From assembly GCF_030463535.1 (NCBI RefSeq), contig NC_132879.1, positions 46,197,594-46,261,593 on the forward strand: a DNA stretch of 64,000 bases. The letters run 5' to 3'. The stretch comes from Salminus brasiliensis. Taxonomy: Eukaryota; Chordata; Actinopteri; Characiformes; Bryconidae. The notes beneath the pieces were generated by a model. That model did not search any database. It saw only the letters and a program-made list of their open reading frames with translations, and was not told the origin of the DNA. Positions 29,701 through 41,433 of the stretch are shown one piece after another (position 1 is the stretch's first letter; the number at the start of each line of letters is the position of its first letter). Made by a program: the position numbers and the translations under genes.

Positions 29701-32700
29701 CTATGGTGCTGGCTCAGTGAAATGCTGCCACACAATGTTAGATATCTGTCCAGACACCTGAAATGATTAAACAGAAATATAGAGGGTGAGTATTTGGGTA
29801 AAAAAGAAAAACATATATAATTCCATTTTTCCATACACAATACAATTACATATACATGGATATCTCAAGATAACTATTATTGTAAGATATTTGAAATGTC
29901 ATTTTTATTAATTAAAATCATAGGAAAAACACATTCAGTAACACTTTTGGAACTTGATTAGTATTTAGTGGAGAGCAGAGTTCAGCACTGTCAGAAATTA
30001 CATCACTCAACTGCATTATTCTACATGCAGCAATACTTTATACATTTAATACTACATTTAATGCATATACATACATTCAGTACTAGCCAATGACTGTTTT
30101 AGAACAGTCTAGTGATTTAGGATGGCAGAAAAAGTGTTAACATTTAAATATGACAATGGTAGCTAACTGAAAATATATGAAATTATTATAACTTGGTGCA
30201 TAGGAGTTGCAGTGCAGGGCTCTATAATTACCTTGTTTCACCACCTTCCCAAGATGTTCCTAAAACAGATATTTAGCCTATAGATTATACCCATTCAGTT
30301 ACAAGAAAAATGGTCGATCTAAGCAATTAAACACACACACACACACACACATACACACACACACAGGGAAAAGGGAAAGGAGGAGAGGAGGAGGTTGTGC
30401 AGAAACTAAAAACCTCCAATGTTCTCGAACTAATTGGCAAGTTAATGATGTTACGCTAGTTTTCTGACTCCCGTTAATGTAAGTTAACAAGTTAACGTTG
30501 GGTATCTTGGGTTATAACCATCAACTCAGTTATTACTTATGAGAGCAGACTGTTGAGCTGAAAAACACTTTTTGTGCCCTATAAGATAGCGTTAGCTCGC
30601 CAGTTTAGCTGGTTTTTGGTATTTTCTCTCTAAATAACAGATTCCATAATTGTTTATATTCCTTAAACAGCACAATGTTTTTAAATACTTTAATGAGTAA
30701 AGAATTCTTGTGATGTGTGTGACCATGTGTGTGTATCTGTGGTGTTATCTACAGCAGCTTTGAATAGGGCTGCGATTACAGAACCAGAACTGTCCAGTTC
30801 ACTCTTTCCAATCTATTGCACTGCAGATTAGAGCCTAAACTAAAACTTGCAAAAATTGAGATGTAGTAAATCCAGCATTTCTAGCGATAGATTTTTTTAG
30901 CAAATGCTAAATAAAATCTCTCTTCGCAAGATTAAATAAAAACATTAGTGTGGCCTGTGCACAAGTTTGGACACCTTACAGAGTCAGTAAGTCACCCCCA
31001 TTTGGCAAAAAAATGTCTGCAGATGTAATTTTGTTTGAACACAGGTCTTTAGACACAGATCCTGGCAGTGATGATGATCATTATCAGAATGGGAATTGAC
31101 CTAATCTTGTAAATCAGTGTCTTACTAGTGTCTGGAGGGTAGTCAGGCTAGAGCATTTTCCAATAAATAGATTCTAGTGATCCAGTTCTTCATAGTGAAC
31201 TCATCTGTAACTCTGTAAGCACTTTAAAATAAACATCTGACCATTCAAATGGATTTTGAGTCAGCAGTGAAGTGAAGGAAGATCATGTTAATGGGCCGTC
31301 GTTTGTGCTTGTACGAGTCGAAACAGGAGAACTACACAGGACGGGACACCCAAAACTCTCTTGAGCATGTTTACAACAGCACTGGAGCACAATCAGCTGC
31401 AGTGTCTCTGTGCCACTGAATGTTTTTAAAGAGACGCTCCCATTCCTTGCAGCTTTTTCCAAGTACGCTTGAACTGTTTCTCAGTAAAGATTTAGTAACA
31501 GGTTTGTGCTTCAGATCATCATTAAGTAGGGACATCCAGGAATGAGATGTTCTAGGAATGCCACAGCATGCAATCTCTTTCAAAACTGTTTGTTCCAGAC
31601 TGTAATGTCTGCTTATGTGTGCTTGCGTGGCTCTGTGCTGGGTATGTTGGGTGCTTGGCTTTGTGTCTGAGTGTGTGAAGTTATAACACTGTATCAGACT
31701 TTTTCTGTCTTCTATGTTTTTAAAATCAGCAAATGAGAACACAGAGTAAAGAAAGGACAGTGGTGTTTTTCTCCCCAAGGAGAATAAGTTATATAAAGAG
31801 CCGTTATTAATTAATAACCTATAGTGGGATTTTCTTTTTCTCCCCTTGGCTCCCACCTTTTTACACACACACATTTTTTCAGGTCAGGGCAATATACGCA
31901 TACACATATTTCAGATTTTGCAAGTTTGGACCATCAGCATATGATAATATGGGAAGACACTATTGCTAATGCTGTGGTCACACTTGAAAATGTCTCCCAA
32001 TGAAGTACGTCATCTTGGTCATTTCTGTGTACGCAGTAATCATTCTCACAGACTGCTTTTGTGTGCTGTTCACTTTGGAAGTATGCGATTTCGCCATGTT
32101 CTGATCAGGTTATTTTGCCATACGATCCAAGTCTCCAAGTTTCAGCCAATATGGATCTATTCTGATCTTTGTGAGCTTCATACAGCCACACAGTTTAGAT
32201 AAGATGTGCTGCTAATAAATACTGAAGTAAAATCACTTTATTTCTAGTAGCAGTTTCTATAATGAGACATTCTGGACTGATTTATTTAGTTGAGACGTTG
32301 GTTCAAAAACAGAGTAGGGCGTGCGGTTCTCCTGCTGGTAAAACAGAGCGTTTCCGTGATAGTTTTAAAAAGGTTCAGATATTCAGACTCTCAACTCCTT
32401 TATTTACCATCTGAGAAAGTCCTTACTGCTGTCAGCTGCACAATAATGTTCGTTAATGGCACCTTGAGGTCACCAAATGTTGCTCTGAACATTGTGGTTA
32501 AATCAAAGACTTGGATCCTTTAAAATAGGCCCTCTGATAGACTCCCTCTGATAAGTGGAACTATGAACGAGAGATATGGCAGACTTGAAAGGAAATATGA
32601 AATTTCTGGGATGTTAGATTAGGATGAGCGCTTCAGACATGTTCCTTCTCACATCATTTCTTTTAAAGAAAAGAAGTGAAAAGAAGTAAATAAGTCTGCA

Positions 32701-35700
32701 GCAAACAATAAACATAATATTTTTAGTATAATGCTAATGGTAATCCTAATTTTAGAATACTGTTAATGGACAATCCTGTTTAACTTAAACAATACAATAA
32801 AATAAAATATATATTGTAGCACAGTTGCTTGTTTCAAATGGGAAGAGTTCTGATTGTTATTATTATTTACCTTTTTATTTTAATTTAAAAATACCTACCT
32901 ATTTACCCACATGTACAGCACTGTGCAAAGATTTTAGACACCTGTGAAAACTAGAATAAAAAGTCCCTTATCTGGGCAGTGTTTACTTACTCAGTAAAAC
33001 ATTATTACAATATTAGAATAAATACAAATAACATTAGTATAATAATCAATGATTGTATGTACGCCACTGTGTTTATTTTACCATTTCCTCTTCATATTGA
33101 TCCAGCATTAATGGTAATGGTGCATGTATCTGTCATTGTACTATGTACAGCAAAATGTGTCCTCTGCATTTTACTCATTTGTGGAAGTGAACACACACAC
33201 TAGTGAACTAGGGGCAGTGAGCACACACACACCCAAAACGGTGGGAAGCCAACTCTAACGCCCGGGGGGCAGAGAGGGTGAAGGGCCTTGATCAAGGGCC
33301 CAACAGTGGCAGGTTGCTGAGCCCAGGTATCAAACCCACAACCCTGTCATCAGTTTGAATATTGAATATATATAGAATATATAGAATGCTCAAACATTTT
33401 CCCACAACTGTAGATACAGTGCTGTGCAAAAGTCAGAGACCACCTAGTCTCCTACGCCATACTTTTACATGTTGTCAGAGAGTATGGTGGGTGAAAAAAA
33501 ATGGGTGAACAAGGAAATGTGAGTCAATTGTAAAGCAACTGGCAAAATTCCCAGTAGTGTACTAAAATGAACATGCAATAGATGTCAGTCACCTTGGCTG
33601 ACACCAGAGACCACCCTTTATTTATTTAGTTTCCAAAACAGCTATTAAATACAAGCTCTTCATTTCTTCATTCTTCAGTTCTTCAAGAGTTTCTAAACAT
33701 TCACTCATTTAAGAGTTCAGCAGTAATTACATCGTTCTGAGAAAATGGGACTCCATTTTAACAACCATGCATGTCCTGGTACACTGCCAAAACTGCCACT
33801 GTCAGATAAACAGCACTTAAAGCTCATCTGTGAGAGAGATAAGAAAATCAAGCAAAAAAATCTGCAGAAATCCACAGATATTCTTGTGCATCTGTATACT
33901 GTCAGTATATGACTTAGCACTGTGACTCTGAAAAGGATGTGGAGCTGATCAGGAAGCTCTTACAGAGAAAAGGAAACATTTGCATGGAGCTACTGGTGTT
34001 CTACCAACAGTTGACTGAGCACTACTGGGTCCAGACCTCAACCTGAATGAATAAGATTATGTTGATGTTGAGAAGCGAAAAATGCTACTACTTCAAACAC
34101 TGAACTCTGGAGGTGTGTGGAAAAAAGCTCCATGTATATGTGTTTAAAGCTGAGAAGAAGATTCCTGAGAAGAATGAAAGCTTTTATTTTGGTATAAGAG
34201 TTGTGAGTTATACTTTGAAAACTGCTGCTGACCTTCACCTTGTGTGAGCACTTATAGCGATTTTGCTGATCTGAACCAGCTTTATACAAACGCCCAGTTA
34301 TTACTTATCTGATGTTATGCCCTTATAAGTTAGTGATCAAATGAATTAATTTATTTCATTTTCAAACCATGCAAACTGATTCAGAGTGGACCTCAGTATC
34401 TTTCCACGTGTCTGTGCCACATCCTTTCAGGCCTTTGCTATTCCCAGTACTACTAAAGACCTTCTTTTCTCAGAATGTCTCTCTGAATGTAAGTTAGGGC
34501 AACCTCAGGATTTTCATCAATGCTATATGCACTGAAATATCATAAGACGAAGGTTCATCTTCGACAACCTATGTGCATTCTAACACATACTGTTGTCTTC
34601 TTTCTCTTTCATGTTTACAAAGGCACAAGCTTGCTGCAGGAGGTAGTGTATCTAGTGAGCCAGGGGGCGGACCCAGATGAGATCGGACTCATGAATATTG
34701 ATGAGCAGCTTCCAGTGTTGGAGTACCCTCAGCCTGGTTTGGATATTATCCAGGTATATGTATATATTTATGCACTGTGACTGCAGGACAACCCTGAGAA
34801 AACCTTTAAGTGTCACAAACCATGTAACTACAGCAGGGCCAAGCTTCTAGATTATAGAATAAAGCCAAAACTAGCAAAGAATCTTCTTACAACAGTAGCA
34901 ACTGTTTAACAGCAGGCTAACTAGGTCAATGTTGAGCTTATGCAAACTGAGGTGAGAACTGATGTTGCGGTTTTGTTTTTTGATTGACGCTGCAGGAGCT
35001 GACATCACCTCGCCTGATCAAAAGTCACTTGCCCTACCGCTTCCTCCCCACGGCCATGCACAATGGAGAAGGAAAGGTGAGCTCGGGCCCATGTAGGTTA
35101 AACATCTAGAGTTATTATTCACATTCTGCTCTACATTCAGTTTACATTAGCTAATGATTTATGTTGTGGTGTATTTATTGGCTATGCAGATGTTCATAGG
35201 CCTGAAGGAATGATACGGTGAGGCCCACGGGGTAGATGTGGAAAAGAAAGGGGGCCCCGTTTCCTGACCAAATGTGAAAACTGTACATGAATAGAACGAA
35301 CATAAGATGCTGTTTAGATTGGACATCCCTTTGGGTTTACATGACATAGATTTAAACATGCTCCAGATGTGTCTGTGGACCACGTATGTAATGGTGGGGG
35401 ATAATGAGTGTTCCTTATGGATGAAATGCAAACATTCTGCATATGGGAACAATGCAACAGAATATGACGTGTAGTAGGGTATAAAGACTCAAGGCATTCC
35501 TATGTCGAGGAGAGAGAGATCGAGGGGCACTCAGAATTGGCAGACTCTCTCCACACTGTACTTTTGATTGGAATAAAATATTTCATTGTTACAACTAAAG
35601 ACGGTGGTGACAGAGTCTCCTTTTTAAATAAGAAGTCCTCCTCCGGAGAAAGACGAACCGAGACGACAATTTAATTACAATATTAATAACACAGTTATTG

Positions 35701-38700
35701 TGTAACATTTTTCTAACCATAAAAAAACCCTCTACAGCAAAGAATAACTTTTGAAGAGGTTTCAAACTCTTCACAGGTTCTAGGAGGGTTAATTTACATA
35801 TAGGGCATAACTTATATTATATATTTCCTGTCTAATTGTGACAACAACAGTTGTAAAAAGCGCTATACAAATAAATCTGACTTGACTTGACTTGACTAAT
35901 ATCTAATAACTTAGACATTTCAGATCACAGACTACAACTCTAGTACTGTTCTGTTTATGTGCTTCAGGTCATCTACATGGCCAGAAATCCTAAAGATCTG
36001 GTAGTGTCCTACTACCAGTTTCACCGTTCTTTAAGAACGATGAGCTACCGCGGAACCTTCCAGGAATTCTGCCGACGCTTTATGAATGACAAGTGTGAGT
36101 TGATAACACACATTCATATATGATACAGTGAGAAAAGAAACTCGATTAACTGAGCAATTTAAAGCAGCATTATGCAAGAAATGTTAGATCTTGCTTCCGG
36201 ACTCCCCCGAGAGTCAGGAAGTATAATTCACACCTTGAGTCTCTCAAAAAGAACACGCATTTCTGGACAAGCTGAGAGATACAGAATCATCACTGAAAGT
36301 GAGAGAAGCATGTGATATACCAGGATTTTACATAAATATGACTTGGCTTACGCAGCATTATGCATTTCTTGCGAGTGTTGTTTTGCCCACTTCATCAGGG
36401 TTACATAGTGCAGTTAGCAGCATGCCGAGCCTGGAGTAGCATCGATAGAGATGCTATTCCTCTTATTTCAGGTCAAAGGAGCATCACAGTGATTTTGAAG
36501 CTGTTATTTTAAGTAAAAGTTCTACATAATGTTGCTTTAACTTGAAACACTCGGAAGCACCTGAAGGAAACCAGTACCAACCAAGTCTTTTATCTCCTAT
36601 TCTCTATCTGTCTCTTTTCTATCCGCAGTAGGATATGGCTCCTGGTTCGAGCATGTTCAGGAGTTCTGGGAGTATCGCATGGACTCAAATGTCCTCTTTC
36701 TGAAATATGAGGATATGTACAAGGTACTCACAACTTCGTCTTCTTCTCTCGCAACTTCTTTAATACGCACAATAACACATAACCTCATATCTGCTTAAAC
36801 ATTATCAAGAAAAAGACTGAGGCGTTTATCCTTCCAAAGGCCAATGCTCAAAATCTATAGACTGAGGCTGCAAATCACTTCCAGCCACCAATAGGACAGA
36901 TTAATGCATAGACTCCCAACATATACCTAACTGAAGCGTGACTGAACTGAAAAACCTGAACTGAACTGTTCTAAAGCACAGCCATTTTTTACAAGCTGTT
37001 TGTGAGGAGTAGTATAGGTTTTAGATAGATATATAGGAAGAAAAAGGCTAAGAAGGTACAGAGTTCAGTTCAGATAATCAGATGACAGAAATGACATCAA
37101 ATGTTCAAATGACAGACCGTAATGAGCAGTTCCTATAGGTCAGTAAACAGCTGAGAAAAATCAAGCTATTCTGATCTTGTTTTTGTTTGTGAGGTGTCTG
37201 TCTTGCTGTTGTGACAATATGCACAATTTATGGACCTGTGAAAGGTGTAGATGCTCTGCTTATGTAAAGCAAATTTGCTTGCAGAAGAAGCTATATGAAT
37301 CAACGTAGGTCAAACTTGCATCAACTCGAGTGGAGATCTGCAGCTCCACATGCAGCAGGGTGTGATGCAATAGCCTTAGACTTAGCTGCTCTCGCCCTGA
37401 CTGGCTTTGACTGTAACAACAGTGTGTTTCCCCCTGTCAGTTTAAACCTGACGTACTTTGCTCAGGAACAGACTTACTAGAGTAAACAATAGGGGCGTAA
37501 CAGTACACAAAAGTCACCTCATGGTCCAGTACAAGTTCAGGAAACAGGAAAATTGCCCCCCCCTCAAAAAAAAAAAACCCATGAGGCCAACCTAGGGATT
37601 CATTTATTTTGAACAGACAGTTGTGCGAGTTATAGTTGTTCCACCTAGTGTTGACTAGTTCTCCCTGAGATATCTGCTACTGTCTGTAGTGTGTTAATTC
37701 AGCAGTGAAATGCAAGTGCTAGCATGTTTGATGTGTTTCCACAGACACTCACACAATCAACAGCTGTCTAACAGAACCAACACACTCTCCTCATCCAGTC
37801 CAGCATGATTTCCATGAGTTGAAATAAGATGGAAAGGGTCAGAGTGTCGCTAACATACTTAAGCTGTAATACTCATGTACTTGTTTGAGCGACAAGTGAA
37901 ATTACTATATTTACCCTAATAGCGTGTACAGTTTATTCTCCAGGCGACTGCATGAATCGAACTCTAACACCTGTGCCATGATGGTTTAGTATGAATACAT
38001 GTACTGTTACACCCCTAAAAAACAATTGGATGACAGTTAGCCATTAATGGAACGCATGCTGTTATTTCATGAGTTACATGAAATTCATGAGTGCACTACA
38101 TAGAAAGTGGGGAACCATTTAGAATCCAGCTATGGGTTGTCTTACCGGACAGCTGTCATCTCTCTCCTGTCCTGTTGGCACGTTTGTTTTGCTGTTAGCT
38201 AGCTGAAGAGATTGTAGGAAGGTTAGCTGCAAACTTCTCGTTTGCTCACTGATCAGATGTAGCACTGCTTGCAACATGATCCCTAGCCATCACAGGGCAC
38301 ATACAATGGTGCTTGCTCTGGTCAGCCCTTCTGCAAGCAGTGCTTCATCTGGTCAGCGAGCATAAACCTTTAAACTGTGCATAATCTTCCAAAATAGCTG
38401 CTGTTTAGCCTCAAAAGAGCCTACTGAGGCTTACAGCATGAGTAGTATACAACAACTGACTTGTCTGATGGTATGCTATAGTCACCATCAATAATACACT
38501 AGGACTAATGCTTGTATTCCAGTTCATGGATTTAGTTCCAGTTCTATTTTCATCAGTGGTTGCTTTTCAATGAAGTAAACTTTGAAGATTTTTATTACAA
38601 TTTACAGTGGCATGCAAAAATTGGGGACCCCATTCAAAACATATGTTACTGCGAAAAGCAAAGGTTTGGGCATCCTGTATGGTCAGTACTTAGTAACACC

Positions 38701-41400
38701 CCCTTTGGCGAGTATTACAGCTTGGAAACAATTTCTATAGACATCTAAGAGCTTTCAGTTCTTGTTTGGGGGATGTTGTCCACATTCTTCCCTGCAAAAA
38801 CCTCTCTTGCCCTACCATGCCAAATCTTTGCATAGTGCTGCTTCCCTTTTAGTTCACAAATGGAACAGAAACAGACAAATACATTGATCTTAAAATGTTA
38901 AAAAGGAATGTTTTATCTTTAACTTTATACCTTTTAAAAAACTTTTTTAACTATTCACACCTGCAGAAATTCTGCAGAAAAACCATAACACATTTTGGAA
39001 CGAGGCTCTTAAATTACGCAAGCTTCTTGTGTCTGAATGTCTGGGCATAAATAATCCATATGTGAGTCATGATTACTGAATTATGCTTGGCTATTTCTAT
39101 TTCTCTCTCTCTTTCTCTCTTTCTGTATGTCTTGATAGGACCTGGGCACCCTGGTGGAGCAGCTGGCGCGGTTTCTTGGAGTCTCATGCGATAAGGCCCA
39201 GCTGGAGAGCATGGTGGAGAGCTGTAATCAGCTGATTGAGCAGTGCTGCAACTCAGAGGCTCTGTCCATCTGCAGGGGTGAGAGAAAAAGAGAGAGCGAG
39301 ACTTAAAGAAATGAATTTAGTAAAATGAAGTCTGTTTAGTAAAATGTGAAGTATCTTCTTATTGGGTTGTTTACTGCTTATTCCCTTATGTAGTATTGAA
39401 CTCCCCATCACTAGATGTTTTGGCAAAGGAGCGCTGAGGCCTTGCTGGGATTTGAACTTATGCTGTCCACACACTGGATGAGTAGGCAGCTGTGCCACTC
39501 TACTATGCAAACATAGTTCTGAGTAAATCTACCATTTCCAGCTTTAATGGACATAGCAATGTGTTTTCTATTTTTCATATTTTCACAGCTGTAGAGTGGC
39601 CCGACTGCTCTTACTGCTCAAGAGACATGCGATCATGTGTTTGAATCCCATCAACAACACCATTGTCCAGACCTCCATGGTCAAGATAGAAGGGGGTTCC
39701 CCAATGGGATGGGGGGGGGGGGGGGGGGTTCTAACCTATAGATGGGAATAAACAGTTAACAAATTTAGGGGAGAAATGTAAAAAACTTGAAATGTGAGAT
39801 AAGTTGAGTAAACTCAAAGAATGCTCTTCAATTAGTTACTTTATCAGTTGTAGTTGGCCTGAATTACTAATACAGCCACTAATAGCGCTGGGTAAGACTC
39901 CTAACACTGCATTCACTTGTCTGTGTAACAAAGTCAGTCTGGATTAAAGCGTTTGCCATTAATGTTAAGGCGAGTTAATCATCGTTAACAGACTGTGAAA
40001 GGTGGGTTTGGTGGGTTGGTGTTCATGTGCTTTTGCCAGAAAAACAGAGAGATAAGGGAAGAAAGAAAGTTCAGAGAGTTTGCAGACTGGGAAACAGAAT
40101 ACATTAGAATAAAGGGAAATGGAAAAAAGATGGCAGAAATAATGAAAGATTAATAGGAAGAAAGACAAAAGGCAGACTGAGAAATGGGGCTTTGCTGCCT
40201 CGCTGCCCTTAGGCAGTGAAGAAAGGCATAAAGAAAAAGGTAAGGACGAGTGAAGGAAAGAAAAAAGGACCCAAATGATTGTTGGCAGAGTGAGAAGTGT
40301 GTGCATTTGGCAGGTTGCCGTAACAGACAGACAAGTAGAGCATTGGGTTTGCTTTGCTGGAATGTTTCCACGGACACTGTGACCGTAGTTCGGTGTTCCA
40401 GGAATTGATGTGAACCCGAGCCTCCTGCTCCATTCATTTCGCTCCTTGTTCACCTCATATACATTGTGGTAACTATTTGTGACAGGGGACAACAGAGGTG
40501 CATGTCTGCAGTGCGTACCATTTCCCAATGATTGGAGACTGTCTGCCCCTTAACCTTGATCCATCCTGCCATTCACGTCTGAGTGAAATTCAGGATTTCA
40601 GGACAAAGGTTGGACACGTTTGTACTTTTTTATAGGAAAAGAAAGCTCAGCTCCTGGCTGAATGTGCATAAGGAGCTGCATAAGGACTCAAGGACTCAAT
40701 GTTGAGGGTAGTTATATGAAGTGAGGAGCCATTGGAGTTACTGCAAAACCCTATGCAATGCATGTACACTATATGTCAAACTGTTTGTGGACCCATTGCT
40801 GACACGGATTTGCAAATGCACACACACACAGCTTGTCCAGTCCCTATAGAGAATTACTGCCAATAGAATAGGACTCTCTGGAACAGATAAATATGAACCT
40901 ATTGAACCTATTGGCACCATGTCTAATGCCAGACATGGGCTAGAGGGGTGTAATGATGGATGGTTCTCCATCCAAAACCTTTGGGATGAGTTGGGGTGCT
41001 GAGCATCCAACCTTATAAATGCCCTTGTTGCTAAATTCAATCAAATTCTCACTGCCATGCTGCAGTGTCTAGTGGAAGGCCTTTCCTGGACAGGATAGAC
41101 AGTTACTCCAGCAAAAGCAGGATAAACTCTTGTGTGTCCATGTACTTTATCTGCATGTGTTTGGGAGTATGTTCTGGTTATCTGAGCACCTCTGGTCCTT
41201 CGCTGCCATCAAGTGGTGAATCAGTGTAATGCATGTTGAAACTGACTCACCTTTTAATTTTGTGCTTAAAAAAAATACTATTCCTTAAAGACTCAGTCAG
41301 GAGCGAAAGGGGTTAACAGGCTATGTGTCCAGATCTACACAGTTGATATACATTAGGAAATATTTTGTGTTGTTTGCATACGCTGTATGGCCAAATGTTT

Positions 41401-41433
<33 letters not shown>

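Larger units (their letters stand above)
26732..34622. other. sult4a1 intron 1 (7.9 kb)
   Basis: No further exon is seen. It contains an AC microsatellite (30331-30365), Tc1-type TIR-like sequences near 30960 and 32914, an interspersed repeat (33132-33352) and a Tc1-like relic (33415-34290). Around 29490-29545 a GGCCGATG-rich stretch resembles hAT-type repeats. The first 600 nt after exon 1 are GC-richer and low in repeats. Confidence 0.6.
35077..35967. other. sult4a1 intron 3, more than half solo LTR
   Basis: 891-nt intron with the 507-nt solo LTR at 35162-35668 and a short repeat tail at 35836-35897. Confidence 0.8.

Noticed and set aside
39965..40528. 187-codon minus-strand open frame
   Set aside because: It lies in sult4a1 intron 6 in a purine-rich stretch where three overlapping minus frames are open at once; its composition (Ser/Leu/Phe runs) reflects CT bias and no motif is seen.
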